From NCBI GenBank assembly GCA_963970005.1, contig CAXAMN010022840.1:266377-330376 (forward strand): a stretch of 64,000 bases of DNA. Reading direction: 5' to 3'. This DNA is from Durusdinium trenchii (lineage: Eukaryota > Sar > Dinophyceae > Suessiales > Symbiodiniaceae). Both the position numbers and the translations under genes were made by a program. The notes below the pieces were generated by a model. It saw nothing but the letters and a program-made list of their open reading frames with translations, made no database searches and had not been told where the DNA came from. This document shows, piece after piece, positions 40,001 to 54,473 of the stretch (position 1 is its first letter; each line of letters starts with the position of its first letter).

Positions 40001-43000
40001 GTACCATCCACCATCCCGGTGCAAATCGCAATAACCCAGCCCTCCACACCAAAGACATGGAAGGTTTCTAAGCCATCTCGAAAAGCATGAACTTGCCACC
40101 AAAAAACGTCAAGCCTCCTGCCCCACACCCTTCCTGATCTCCAGCTCCCCACCCCTGCGGCCGCCTGCGGCCCGCAGCGCAGCTGAGGTTCTCTGCACCG
40201 GTGAGTCGCATCGGCGTGAGGCTCCAAGACATGACCAGCGGCGAGCTGCGCGGCGGCCCGGTGAGCCGCGTGAGGCCGCGTGCGCGGTCCGGTGCGGCTT
40301 CGCGGCTTTTGATTTGGAAGACGTGGGAGGAGGTGTGGCGGGCCAGCCAGCGGGCAAAGCATGCGAAAAGGAATCCAGTGGCGGGCCAGTCAGCTCCGCA
40401 AAAGAACCAGGAGATGTAGGTCGACTTTTCGCACAGGATAAAACATGATAAAACCACGCACCATCGAAAATGAGTCTCAAGTTGAAATGGAAGGACCTTT
40501 CAATCACCGCGATCCCCGGATCAATCCGTTTGGGACAGAATATTCCAGCATGAGCCATGAGCTTTATTCAAGGCTTTCGAGCCTTGACGAGTGAGTTGCT
40601 GCATTTGACCACTCAGGCGGTGGGACGCCATCTACGACCTGGGGAAGGTGCGGAGTGCGGTGCAAGGACCCGACGCTGCGGCATCTTCAGCTTCAGAAAA
40701 CGATAAAACTTGTCAAAAAGCAGCATTGTTCAGTTTTGCTATGTATATTTCATGTTGTCGTCCATGATTTGGGGGGGCCCTGATATTTCTTGGACAGGGA
40801 TGCCAAAAGGTTATGAGTTTGGGCTCGTTCACACGCTCCAAAAACCAGTGGCATCCTTCCACCCAATTTTGCAAAGCCCCAAACTTTTCAATCCCTTTAC
40901 TGACCTCCGAATGACCGGAGGAGAACAGCTGTTGATTGACGCTGTAGAGCCCCCATATGGCAATATGGAGATGATTGGAGATGTTTTACCAGCCACGTTA
41001 TCTTATTCGGACGTATTTCGGACGTATCGGTAAACATATGTATCTTTGTACGATTTTGTACATATATATTTTGCATGTTTGTTTCGCACGAGGAGGCCGG
41101 AGAATATGTAGCTCAAAGCGGTGGCAAGCCTCCGCCACTCCGCCCACGTTTTTGGGAATTTCCAGCTCATCCTTTGGGCGACAAGGGAGTCAATGCAAGC
41201 GAAGCATTGGCAACAGGCACATGTTAAGCAATGTTAAGCATAGTTACATACTTACTATAGCTTTATCATATACAATCCACCAACATATTCACACATACAC
41301 ACATTACACCATAATATACTTGCCTATGCCAGCGCAAGGTGCATAAGAGAACAAGCAAAATACTAAGCCCAATGATGATCTACCATGATCTACCCACACC
41401 CAGGTAGTTATAGTTAGTTGACAAAGAGATGGATTCTAGATTGACCTTGCCCAACTGGTTTGACTTGGTGGAGCAGATCTAGTTCGTCATGTGTGTGGAA
41501 CCTACTCAATATTTGATGGCTAGTTCGTTGTCCCACGGAAATTGCCTATCCATGGCCAGTTGCATGCTAATACTCTCAGGCATTATACGGACTTTCCTGG
41601 AGAGGGCAACTCAGGAGCCCCAGCGTGATGATGCATCCCACTGCCCGGTTTCCTCTCGAAAAGTCTACCGCGAACGCTGTCCCCTTGGCTAGGCATCTTG
41701 GAAGAAGCGCGACCCCCTCAAGGTGGAAAAAGGGAAGAAGCGGTTTGCAAGATGCCGCAATCAGATTGATCAAATCAAACGCCTGGAGTGAGAAGCCTTG
41801 CATGGTCTTGTATGGCAAGCATTACTTAGTGGCTAGGCACTTCCTTCAGAAACCTTGAGAAATATGTACAAGTACTTGTAAAGTGAGGGAGAGCTGGAGA
41901 ACAGCGACCAGACCTGTCAACATTCTCCACTCCTGGAAGGCTTGCACGCACCCCGTCTCTATCTGAGAATCACGCTTGAAAGCTAGAAAGCCAGTTTAGC
42001 CGTGGGCAAACTAGTGGGTGTCATGCGACATGCGACAAGCAAAAACACTAATACATACATATACTAGTGCATAATATACTAATATGATTGGGTTCGGGCG
42101 AGTTCAGGCTTCACATGCTTCCGGTAAGTCAGTGAACTACGCCAAACCTGACAGTCACCCACTTCGATGCAGGAGAAGACGTGTCCGGAAGATGGGTGGC
42201 ACCTGTGCGAAGACGTCACGGGGCCCAAGACGCGAAGACGTCCTGGGTTCACCTTCTTATGGGGGGGCATTTTTTGGCCCCAAGCACTCAAAGCACTCCA
42301 AGAGGAAACAATCCGTAAAATTCGGTGAACAGTTCGGATACATGTTAGGAAACGGAGGGGGTCAATGGCCTGGCACGTCCCGGAACGGGACATGGATGGG
42401 TCGAGGCGGTCCCGCTCACGGGCCCATGACACTCACCTGGACTTGAACCTGCATCGCTTGCATGCTTCTTTTTCTTTTTTGAGTTGGGCACTGAGTTGGA
42501 AGAGTTGATTTGGAAGTGGTTGGAGGTTGCGGTTGATTAGGGAAGGCAAGGGGGTGGTGAACCACCTTTATGTTTGTTTGCTTTCGTTTGGGTTCCTCCA
42601 CATTCCTTCCTTCGCCGGCAGTGACAGGGCGAACTTGACTTCCATCTCTTTGGATTGTCCCCTGTTCCGCTCCATCCGGGCGCTACGAACGTAGCTCCTG
42701 GCATCGCTACGTTTGGAACAAGAAGCTACTTGTAACAAATGGCATCGCTACTAGTAGCAAGAAGCTACTCAAAGCCCGAGGCAATTTCTAGACTCCTAGA
42801 CCATGCCTTTTTAGGACATGGGATTTGAAGCAAGATTCTTGAGAGGGTTGCAACATGTTGCAACATTGGATTTGGTGGAAGTTTCTACTGCTCCAACCCA
42901 GATTTTGACCAAAGGGGTCTTGGGTCCTAATGTTGTGCAAGAGCCGGCCCTGGAAGCCTGTTCTGCAGGAGGACCCGGTGGGAGGCGAAAAGCCCTTCTT

Positions 43001-44799
43001 CCAGCCAGACTGGTGTCCGGGCCCGTCCCTTATGGCCTGTGCTTGATGTGACTGATTCTGTCGATGGAGGGATGGGCTGCATTTCACCCAGCTGGCCTAT
43101 GAGTTGATGGATAGGTTCTCCCATTTCATCCTTTTTGCTTTTGCCACAGGGTGCCAGGGTTCGATCTAATAAGCTAGACCGGATGGCCCCAGCAGTTACA
43201 GTGGGCCATCAGAGTAGATGGCCACCCACCTTTTGGAGATTGTGCCATCTACTCTCAATCCACTGTAGGACCATGGAAAAGCTGCTTCCGGACGTGTGTG
43301 GAACAACACCAAAAGATATGCCCAAGATTGCACATTCAATATATAGAATTAGGTGCAGTTGTTTTTTAGACCACCTGTGGGAGTGGAACAATTCACCCCC
43401 ACCAGGTCTAAAGGCTTCTAATTAGCCATCCAAGTTCGCGCGACAGGAATGACGGCATTTCCCACAAGTGCTCCCTTGTTCAGAGTCATTTAATTCCTTG
43501 AGAGTTTCCCACTCACTTGTGTAGAAAGTCAGCAAACGGCCTGCATAGTGCTATTCTTTTGTTTTGGTGTGGGTGTACTGGCAAGCCTGGGGGCAATTCT
43601 TGCTTCGGAACATGGATAATACCTCGGTCTTACCAAAGAGTGTTTTCTTTTTTGCCAGTTGGCCAAGCGAAAACTGAGCACAACAGAGGTTCCAATCTGT
43701 GTAGGAGTATTGCTGGATGATCTTTTTGCACAAATGGATGACATGTTCAGCTTGTTTCAGCATGTTTCAGCTTAGGCATGCTTAGGCTGTTTTTGACGCT
43801 CGCAATCGTTTTGACCAGCAGGTACTTGCTCACCATCAAGAACCTCAGCCAAAGGGACTCGCCAGAACAGCCCCTGGTCGGTGAGGCGGGCGTCACCCAC
43901 CCGGCTCGGGGGCTCGGTGGAAACGTCAGGCGTCCGCCTTTGTCCCTGTGCTCGAGAACACTAGGTACAGGAACAGCCAGAAACTTCGAAGCTTGCAGAT
44001 GTTGCGCCGTGGTCCTAGACCTCCATACATCTCCATACAAATATGCAAGAGAGAAACTGTTCCTCTCAAACCATCGATGCTCCTTGGTTAGACGAAGAGG
44101 CACGAGTGGCTTTCGGCCTCGAACTGTTCTGAGGACATGCCTGCAGGTCTTGGGTCTTTTGGAGCCGCCGTTTCGGTGTTTCACTTGGTTTGGGGTTTCG
44201 TCAACTGCAAAGCCATGGGAATTCAATACCCACGATGACATCATTCTCCGACACTTCGTTGGAGTTTTGTGTCATGGCCATGGTATAGCCGGAAGTTGGA
44301 GCCGGTGTTCCAATTGTGACCGTTTGCAGATGCTTTTCACCCAGTATGGCATCAATCAGCTGGACAACACGTGACCGGCTGCAGGGCAGGTCATTGCCAT
44401 ACTGTAGGCCCGAGGCATAGTGCTTGGGAAATCTTTCTTGGGCCTTAGTTGGGTTTATCATGGTTTTCTATGTTTGAATCGATCCCATCAAAAATAGCTG
44501 TAGTATGTCGTAGTGGTCACCGTGGGACTTGGATCGGAAATAAACAAATCATGACAAGTTCAAGCCAGTTCCGGCCACTCAACCGGAGTGCTCAGCGATG
44601 GCAGCCACCCAAATCCCTTGTTTTGTTGAGGGAACGGTCAGTCTTGGCCTTGTCAGAGGCATCACCCACTCTGGAAAACGGCCATGTGATTCAGCATGTT
44701 TCATGAGTTCTTGCCAAGTGTTATTTGGCATTTGCCTCTTTGGCCCCATGGCCCTTTGGTCTGCCGAGAAGCCGCTTTTTCCCCCCCCAACATGTTCAG

Positions 44800-45022
44800 G
44801 TCTGGATCGGCATTCAAAGCCTGTTCGACCCGTCCGAATCGTCAGACGACCCTTTCGGCTCCGAACTCGTCCGTTCGGGCGATCCGGCGCATCTCCGGAC
44901 CGTTCTGAACGGCGCGCGCGGGGTTCGGCACCGTTGGTGGAGGTACTCCTTCGAGATGCATGCGCCGCTGTCGGCGGAAGACCAGAGCCTCTTGGAGTCA
45001 TCCAGAGGAGAGGATAACAGAG
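44800..45022 (+). CDS. GC-rich exon of an unrecognised gene
   Basis: Strong acceptor: a C-rich tract then catgttcag. It reads VWIGIQSLFDPSESSDDPFG, then HLRTVLNGARGVRHRWWRYS and FEMHAPLSAEDQSLLESS. Codon third positions are mostly G or C, and there is no stop for 120 codons. The 3' end is uncertain; the AGAGG|GATGCT GA donor is one option. No family recognised. Confidence 0.5.
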
Positions 45023-45875
45023 GGATGCTTCCCATGCCCACGGGCATGGCGTTTTACATTTTTTGCATCATCAAGACACAATGCGTCAATATAATTTTCG
45101 CTTCTTGTGGCCATGGGTTTGCTGCCATCAGGATTTCCCGGGGGATGAAATGGTTTACATGACTGGGGGATGGTGAGGCTATTCCATAGTATTCCGTGAC
45201 CATTCCGAGACTGGTGGAGATTGAACAGTGCACCTACCTTGGACCTCATGTCAAAAAGCAGCAATGCCGGTCCGGATTGGGAGGGGAGTTGGGAACTGAA
45301 GCGAGACTCTTGCAGGGATGAACAGCTCAGCATATATAAATACAAAGGATGCCCGGATAGCTCACAAAATGGTGAGCTCTTACGAACAATATATTATGTG
45401 GACAAGGTTCTGACCAAAAGAGAACGGAAGGATGTGTTTTGGTCCAGGTAGGAAGATCAACTTCGAAAAGGCTGTGGCGTGCAAGGAGTAGGTGGTTTCC
45501 CAAAGTTAAACAGGAAGAGGAGAAGTCAAAGAAGAACTCGTCTGACAGCTTGCAATGGACTGGTTCCAACATTTGTTGTGTCCAGCTCTCAGGGTGTTCA
45601 TCCTTAAACGACAGAGCGTTGTTCATCCTCTATCCCAAGTTTCCTGAGTGGATGCCTTTGAGCACACTGAGCCTTGCTGTTTGGATAAGGCAAGTGTCCT
45701 TCCCGGATCCAAAACCTCCCTACATTCTGGAAGGCAAGCTGCCCCTTAGGTTTCGTTGTTGCAGCATTTGTTTGTCAATTTGGCTTCTGCTATTCAGACC
45801 CTCTCTCTCTCTCTCAAAAAAGACCGTTGCGCGCCACTGTGCGCCCTTTGATGAGCAACTCAAATGGTGAGGGGG

Positions 45876-46196
45876 TCACACCATACCGTGCCTTGCCACC
45901 TCTTGCCACGTGGCCCAGACAAATTCAACGAGATCCAAGGCCGCGTCAGCTTGCGCGCGCACCGGGAGGGGGGTTGCGAGCCTTTCACTCCAAAAATAAA
46001 GGCGGCGGTGAGCCTTTCCTTCCCCCGGTGTTTGCACTGTTGTGTCTGCTGTGTTTGGCATCAGGTTCCCCTCAATTTGCCTGGCCACGCAAAGGTCTCC
46101 ATGGCAGACCAATGGATTTCCAGTAGACCTCGTCAAACTTGTAGCCGGTCAAGTCATGTGCCACACACACCTCGATGATCCTCAATGCCTCCAGTT
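45876..46196 (-). CDS. Unrecognised minus-strand gene, last two exons
   Basis: Exon 46091-46196 (after ...gtcgtggcag) reads LEALRIIEVCVAHDLTGYKF then DEVYWKSIGLPWRP. With a GC donor (GCGTGG) it joins in phase to 45876-45981, LATPLPVRAQADAALDLVEF then VWATWQEVARHGMV and stop. A competing plus-strand frame runs through the same bases (VMCHTHLDDPQCLQFCHDIG...). I prefer minus because both junctions fit and because of the amphipathic LDLVEFVWATWQEV. Family unknown. Confidence 0.4.
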
Positions 46197-49171
46197 CTGC
46201 CACGACATCGGAGCGTGGGCCGCCACAGACGTGGTCGGTGGCGTGTCCATCCAGGCGCGTCTTCGCTGTGTTGAGGCATGCGAAAGGCTGGCCCACTCAG
46301 TCGTGCCACTGGCCGTGGTGGCAGCCCGGAAGGCTTGGCCATGGAGGCTGGCCGTGGCAAGGCGCGGACATCTTTGGGGAGAGCGCACACAGTTCATGAG
46401 GCTTGAAGGCAGTTGATCAGCTCTTTTAGATTAACTTGTTTCATGAACCTATATGGGATTGTATTTGTTTGGCTTGTACTTCCTGATGTAGTGGTTGGAA
46501 GTTCGACTTCAGCGATTCATACCCCCGAATCATACCCCTCAAAAAGCAGGTGTAAGAACTAGGTGTTAAGGTGAAGCCTTGTAGATGTCCATGACCCAAT
46601 GGTGCATGATGTTTGCAATCTTGTGAGCCACAGGCATTCAATTTGGCCAGAATTGTTTGTCTTCTTGTGGGAAGAGTAAAGGCTCCTATCCTCGAACCAT
46701 CCCCCCGAATCATACACTCAAATTTTACCACCTATTCGAACTTCGGCCCGACTACGGAAAAAAGATCACACGCATATTGCAGATGCTGAAAGGTTGGCAG
46801 TACATGTCCAATTACATTTGGGCACACATGCTGGTGATGTTCATTCAAATCCTTCTTCTTTTGCCACAGGTGCCAGACAAGGCAGACCTGCTGGAGCAGG
46901 CTACAGGTGTTCAAGTGCCCCAGGCGCCGAGACTAATTGGGACTCCACATGTGTATTGGGTGGGGAGGCACACGATTCCGGTGGTATACAAAGAGAGCAA
47001 TGACACTTTGATGACAAACCTGTTCACGCAATGTTGTGTGCTGTATACACACAATGGTTGGGCTCGCTGCGCCTGACGATGTTGGCAACCCAGACTTTCG
47101 AGAGACGGTCCACCCAAAATAGAACTCCTCGTGCCAGTACTAGTACTAGTACCACTACTACTTCTTCTTCTACTACTACTGATGCTACTGCTCGGCCTGC
47201 AGGGCGGGTCCGCTGCTGACATCGCGCCTTGGGCTGCATGATAGACCCTTTGGGGTACAGGCTTTAGATGTGGGGCTGCGGGCGCTGTAGCCACAGATGC
47301 AACTAGATTCAATTGGCCAATGGCTGGTCATTGCAAACGCAGGCATGGAGAGGATGCCTGTAAAAAGGCCAGAGTAGCTGGCACCACTGTCAACCCACCA
47401 TTTTTGCCTCGGAGCCGGTAGATGTCCCCTTATACCACGCAGTCCGCCTTTAGGAGTTGTTTCAGCGGCATTGGTTGATGTCGGCCGCTTGTAGCATTCC
47501 AAGATGCATCATTGCGTGTCTTACTTGAGCAACGGACGAAATGATGGTGAAACTACAGACGGCAGAGCATTTGATAAACATGTGGATTTTCTGTATACTG
47601 TATAAGTAGCGATAAGGTTCAACCCTACCGATACCCACTTCACTGAAAGATGGATTATCTAGAGACTAGGTTATTTCATTCTGGAAGTGGTCCATGCAAG
47701 CAGATTTGTTCGCCACTCATGTGTGTGTGTGTGTCATCGTATCACACACACACACACACGTATGATAGAATGTGTTGTATAATGACAGAATATTTCACAG
47801 CCTCCATGCTGGCATAGCACGAAGCCTGACTTATCAGGCGAAGGGGCAGATGGGCGATAGCGCCTACAGCAAGATCTTGGACAACAGTTCCTTGACTCCG
47901 ATCGCCTCACCCTTCTGCGCGGCTGGTTGATGTTCTTCAGGTAGCGAGGTCATGTGGTGAGTTTGAAGGCAGGTATACCCTGGCCTTTCAAGACCACGAA
48001 AGGAAAGGTTGACCTGGATTTACAGTCTAGAATCATGAGCAAAACAATGGTTGTTTGGTGAAACACCGATGAAGATTTATGGTGGGCCAGGAATCCTAAA
48101 TAGGGTTTATCAAATCTACAGGTAAGGTTAAGTTTACTCCTGAAGACCTGTGGCTGTGATGGGCAACGTTCGCGCCCCATCACCCAAGCTGGTTGAGCTT
48201 CAAATCACGACCTGGCAAGGTCCGACACCATCAAACGCCCATGACTCACTCCCTCAGTGGGGTTTCCGATCTCCGCAGGGTCAAAGCAGTCATGATGGGA
48301 TTTCTGTGATCAGACCTGTCAGACCTGGCAATGACAACTGCCCGCCCGCCCCTCAGCCTGACCCTCCAGACCCGCGATGGGTGCCGTTTGTGGTGCCGAC
48401 GATGAGGTGATTTCGCCAAGACTTTGTGAATGGCAAGGTGCTGGATGTGTGCCGATGGGGCGGAGGCGGCGGAGGTTGACAATGCTACCTTCCATTTCAA
48501 CGAAGTTGACAATGGCTTGTCGGAAGACGATGTTTCTTTGCGAGGGTGGTTCATGTTGTGTTTTGTAGTTCCATGTTTTCTTGGGGGGATGCAAGGGTAG
48601 GTGATGGGACCTGCTAGGTTAGAGTCATGCGGACAGGTTGGACAGGTGAGGACATAGACATGGGATATATTTTGGAGTTAGCTCCACAGTCCAAGCCTGG
48701 AACTTTTGAAGATTCTGACTTCAGTCACGAAGTTCGCAGAGGTTTCAAGTGTTTGCACTGAGTTCTGCCACCTACAAGCGGTACATGGAACAAACATGGT
48801 ACTGTGTAGATCTCGGTGGTCGCCGTATCATTAAAAAACTTATGGTTGCCCCAACTGCTGGCTTTAGGTTGTTTTCAGTTCGCAGGATAGAACACACATC
48901 CTGGTAGCACAATTGGAAGGTGCAACTGCCAAGCATGTGCCTATTGGACATATCCTTACCTCTCATTGCTTTCCCTGTGCTTTCACAGGTAGAAGGTTAG
49001 CGGCACCGTTTGTGGCCATTTACCTCGGAAGGGCGCAGTTGTGGGGTGAAGCAGCCCCCAACAGTGTTCCCTGCCTCTCTCTCACCTCACGAAGATTTGT
49101 TTGCAGGTTGCTGGTGGCACTGCGTGCAAGCAGCCGACAAAAATGTCTGTGCAGAGGGAGAGGGTATTGAA

Positions 49172-49817
49172 TTATTGTTCTTCTCCATTCTTTGATGATT
49201 GGGGCCGGGCCTTCTTGGTGGCGGGATGCTTTCCTGCCCGGTAAACCAGCTCCTTATTGTGACGGCTGACATCTCTAAGGATTCTAAGGGCACGTCCTGC
49301 TGGATGGCCGCGAAGAAGGAAGAAGGGTCCATGCTGAAAGGAAGCACAAAGGCACAGAGTTCCCTTTTGGGTGGCCATTTTCCCAGCGCATGAGAAGTCC
49401 TCTTTCACACTGCACACCACTTTGGCAGAGAACTTGCTTGAACAGCTTTGGCTCACCAAAGCCATCCGGGAGCGAGCCGGCATGGGTAGCACATCAATCA
49501 AGAGTTTTAACTCTTAACATGTTTAAACTTTCAATGCTTAAGATGCTCAAGCTGCTAAGACTTAAATTATTATATATTATATATCGATATATTATTAATG
49601 AAAAAGAGGAACGGAGAGACCTTTCAAGGACATTCCTTTTCCTTGTCCCCAGTTCCCTTGCTGCAGAACAACCTGGCCGGGCTTAGAGCCGGTCTTGCCC
49701 GGCTTGCCCAATGCCTTTACGCGCGGGTGATCGGCGACGGACAGGCACGGAGGTTCCACTTTTGACACGAGCAGTTTGCCAACAGCCCGCAGTTGATGGA
49801 AGGCATCATGCAGCCAC
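49172..49817 (-). CDS. Unrecognised minus-strand gene, last two exons
   Basis: Exon 49673-49817 reads WLHDAFHQLRAVGKLLVSKV...GKPGKTGSKPGQ between AG|G and a GT donor (CAG|GTTGTT). It is in phase with 49172-49333, which follows a good polypyrimidine acceptor (tgcttcctttcag) and reads HGPFFLLRGHPAGRALRILR...KKARPQSSKNGEEQ to a stop. Both exons close exactly in phase 0, and GC at third positions is high. The C-terminus is basic and then acidic. No family recognised; upstream exons are not identified. Confidence 0.5.
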
Positions 49818-52800
49818 CTTTGGAACTCAAAGGCAATCCAAGACAAATAATTACTGCTGGTTCATCAGATGTGTTTCTGTCTCAGTTTGTGCCGGAGTTC
49901 TTACTCCAACAGTAGCATCATGCAGATTGCCAGTTCCTAAGCATTTTGACACTACACGGCCCTAAAGCCAAACATGTCGCCCCCGCAGCTGTTCTGATTT
50001 CCAAGAATCCCTGACAGGTTCGTGAGGTGCGCTTTTTTGTTTTTTCTTAACCGCGCACGTGACAGAAAAATATCTGAAATTGTGATTTCCTCAACCGAGT
50101 AAAAGTGGCATCGATTAACAGATGCCTTGTTTGGAGAATCCAGTTAATAAGGCAGAAGATGGAGGTGGGTTTATATATACTGTTTATATATATATATATC
50201 ATTATATTATATATATATGTACTTGGGGCCTTGCCCGATTTTCAGGTTCATAGTTTTTGTTCTCAAGTCACGTAGTGAAGTTGCTCCAGGCGTCCATTTT
50301 CTGTCCTTTTGCCTCCTGATTTGGGGCCTCAAGCATGCCTTTGTCCCTTGACTGAACTTTCAGCCCATTTTTTGGTGGACGCGCCATTGTCCAACGTGCT
50401 GAGAAGAGCCACCTTGGGAGCCCATGTTCTGGCAAAGTGTGAAACTTCGGCCGTGTGGTTTGGACCCCATTTCACTTGCGCAAGCAGACCAAAGGGAGTC
50501 TCACAGACATTTGATGCCAGGGTGCTGTTAATCATTTTGGACCGCGTTGTGGGAGACTGTTCTTGACGCAGTGGCGCCCGGGACCCTATTCACCACGCTG
50601 AGGCTCATGGCATTTCATGTTCTTGGACCCGGCATCCAGCAAAAACCCTTTCCCAAAGTAAGTACAAGCCTAAGTTTGTTTGTTTCCGCGTTGCCATCCC
50701 AACATGGCAAAACACAAAGATCTTGACTGGACTTCAGCTCCAGTGGTTTTTTTCCTGGCACAACAAGGGCCAAAGCCATCCCAAACCGAGGTTTTGGAGA
50801 GATTGGCCATTTCCTCCAAAAACACGGCATTTTTCACACATCGTCTCCAATTGAACCGAATGGTCGCCTGTTCGGCCCGGGGGAGTCGAGTGAGGTTCCA
50901 GGACCCCAGCGGTCTTTGTTGGCCAAGGCAGGTTTCGTTGCGCCGGTTTCGGGGGGATGAGAAGCTCCAAAAAGAGACCAGGGGGGAGCTCAGCGGGCTC
51001 CATGCAGAAGTAGGCTGTGACATGTTTCTACAAGAGTCCAAGAGTTTCTTAGGATTCATATGATTTTTGTTGGGGCTGTATGTAATGATAATTAGTTGCA
51101 ATACTTGGAGGTGGAGATTGCGATGCCAGCGTCCAACTCCAGGGTTGCATCTGGGTGGGCTCTTTTGACTTGCTTTTTGATGTTTTTTCAGTACAGGAGG
51201 ATCGGGCAGGGTGGGGTCCTCCAGGAAACTCCAATAACGGGGCTGAACTTATAGAGGGATGACAGTTACTTGGTAAGAGATGGTAAGAGTGGGTGAACAT
51301 GTAATATTGTAAGAGGGCACCCTCTTTTTTGAGAACCTCATCCACCACTGGATTGCTCACTGATCCGTTGGAAGCAGCTGGTGGATGCAGTATCATGCTT
51401 AAAATATCTTAAAATACATACTCATTGGGCTATGCCGCTCCAGGATCCCACGCGCCGCACGGCCCGTGCGGCCGACGGCGCGGCCGCGGTCACCGAAGTG
51501 GCGGCATCCGCGATCGCGCGCCGGGGGACCCAATGTGAGTAGAGCAGGGAGTGGCACTGAGGTGGAGCAATTCTTCCGTGTGTTTCATTGTGTTTCATTT
51601 GTTTTGCTACTTTGGTTGGACCACAGACTTTTGAGTGTTACTTGCTTTGGGTGTTTGTTTCTGGTTTTATTCAACTTTGTGATGAATATAAATATATATG
51701 TGTTGTTTTCCCTCGGTGTGCTGAACCGTGTTCAAACCACCAACCAGTATAGGTGGAATCAAACGAAATCTGAGGGATATGTCACTGGCCCCTTGCTTTC
51801 CTCTTGGGTAGCTGAGCACCAAGATAAGGGAGCTTCCAATCTGACAGGCGTGTCCAAACCTGTGTCCAAACCTGTGTCCAGCACTCCCCAGTCACCAGTG
51901 TAGAAAAACACGAGTTATTTAGGTCTATTTTACTTTCTTGGAGCCCACTCACTATGGTTTTAACATGTTTTAAGGTCTCATGACTTTTGGACTATGTAAA
52001 ATGTTGCCAGTGGGTCGATCCTTTTCAAGTTCTCGGAAGGGTACTAGTTATCAGATAGACACCTGATCACATTCCAGTGAAGGATGGAGATAAACGAAAT
52101 GATCTTCATCCCTAAAAATCGTCCCATAGATTTGGAGCTTAGAATAGGTCAGATCTGCGCGCGCAAACAGTAACACCTCAGCACGTCCCGGGACCACCCA
52201 GATAACCCTTCCGTTTTGCTACTTGGTCCACCTCGTCACAGCCGGACCACGCTGCACTGCGAAACATCAGCGAGGCAACATCAGCGAAAGCGAGTTCTGG
52301 AAACTCGTCAGGGATGACCAGGTCACCGAGGTGCAGGAAAGAGGACCGAGGAAGAACCGACAGCAATCAGCAGTGGTGAGATGACCTCAAGAATAACGAA
52401 AAAACAACAGAGGCAGAAGCATCAAGACGATGTGAACAATGAGGAATTCTCCATTTATAGGTTGGTTTTGGGGCAATGTACGCCGATGTATACCTCCAGG
52501 ATCTACCACAAAGAACGATGTGGAACATAAATTGTATGTTGTTTGGCGGTTGAGTTTAAAATCCTTCCATTGGGGGCGACCCAATGCGTGTCGTTGTGTA
52601 TGGCTGGTTGCTGCGGGAGGATCTTACATTTTGCAGCTATTGAGCTCAATTCAGATCTGGCATGCAAGTGGCAGGATGACCAGTACAGAATGGAGACGTA
52701 CCCAGGTATCGCAGAGGGAAGAACCTTATCAGCAGGTTCCATGAAGCTTTGTGGTCTCCAAACGCCTTGATCCTTTCAGTGACCACTAGAGGCTTTGGGG

Positions 52801-54332
52801 TATGACCAGCTGGTGGCAAGGACCGTATACTGGGTGATTTAGTGAACACATGTGGACACCTGATTTTTCCATTACCCGACCTATTTGGTCTCAAGAAACG
52901 TAAGTTTTGGCTTCATACGTGTCTCTTCCACCAGCCACCTTTTCCCGCAGGTGATCATTGCGTCCTGGAGTGGCAAGCAGTTGCTAGCCAAGGCAGAAGG
53001 CCGACCAGTCGGCCTGACCTCTTCTCGGCCCGGCACCCGTCATGTCAAGGGCGTTCCAAGAAGTTCCAGAAGACCTCTCAGGTGGAGGATTTGGTCTTTA
53101 ATGTTTTTTTAGATAAATTCAGATAAAACTCGTCCAATAGGGCTGAGTCTTGGGGCTGTCCACTTGTTTTGTGGGACCCTTCACTAGGTCAAGCGATCAG
53201 ACGGATTTCTGTCTCATGATTTTTATAGCATGTTTTCAGCTAGAATCACGCAAACGATCTGGCTGCTCATGGGAGGTGCTGATTAGGTGTGGGAATGTTT
53301 GAACTTCAAGCAAGCTTGTAGGTCCAAAGATGTTTTGATTCAAGGATGGCATCAGAGACATTTTGTTTTTTCCTGGAACACAGAGCTACATGTTAGGAGG
53401 AACTGGTCACTGGTCATGGCTGCTAAAGCGGTTCTTTACGTTTTTCATGAATGTGTTGTGTAGAATGTAGCTAACAAAAGCAAACCAAGCAAAGCCTTTC
53501 GTGAGAGCACCTACACACAACATTATACAACATCACACAGCACCCTCGCGTAGGCAAATTCGCGGCTTGGGGAGAGAGATTGGCGAAAGCTTGATCCTTG
53601 ATGGAGATATAGGTATCTAGATTATCTGGTGGATGTCCCCTAGACCACGTAAAACCAACACGGCTCGCCGGTTTCTGGGGCGCCAGGCGAGCTTCTGGCC
53701 GTGCAAGAAGAGAGCGAGGCCCCTTTGCCAATGTTGCAAGGGTCAAAGAGGTTCGAAGAGTGGCAGCAACATTCATGGTTTGAGTGTATATTTCAGTATG
53801 GAGACACCCAGCCAAGGGGACGGTTGGATGGTCTATTTACACACCGATATGATTGACTCATGCTTTGCTTTGCACTACTTCACAGAAGAGACATGAACGG
53901 ACGAGCAGTCTTGTTTAGATGTTTCTTGTGGCAGAGTTGTATGCGTGGGTCTGAGTTCGTTGCAAGAGAACCATTAACATCCATCCATTAGCAGAATCCT
54001 TCCATTTTGATCCATTTTGATCCCAATACCAGGTGTGGGGAAGCCATGGCCATCATGGCGAATGGGCTGTGGTGGAAACGAAACGTGGGAGCCGCAACAG
54101 TTGTAAGTTGCAATTGCTGTTGCTGCTGGTGGGGTTGCGGCTGCGGCTGCAGCTCGGGCTGTGGTTTACATATCCCAGACACTCCGTGTTTGCCATGTAT
54201 GCCTACATTGACCTCCCCTACCCCAATGTAGGCAAATATGGCAGTCCGATGGGTTGTCTGGGTATTGCCCCCGGGCCCCCACAACGGCCAAACCCGAGCC
54301 CAGTAGACCCACCGGCCCCGGGGATCTTTCAG

Positions 54333-54473
54333 GTGGAGGATCTACGCGACCAGATGATGCTGAAGGGCATCCCAGTGCACTATCCGGCCAGTGAGGCATT
54401 GGCCGAGCGGCTCGAGCGCAAACCGGGCGTGGTCGCGCAGAGCGTGGCGTCGCGTGGCGTCCCCAGTGTTTGA
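54333..54473 (+). CDS. Terminal exon of an unrecognised gene
   Basis: After gggatctttcag the frame gives VEDLRDQMMLKGIPVHYPAS, then EALAERLERKPGVVAQSVAS and RGVPSV, stop. The frame stays open upstream through a Pro-rich stretch (PGPPQRPNPSPVDPPAPG) and into a small hairpin element at 54174-54262, so the true exon start may be further left. Confidence 0.45.
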   Translation: MEDLRDQMMLKGIPVHYPASEALAERLERKPGVVAQSVASRGVPSV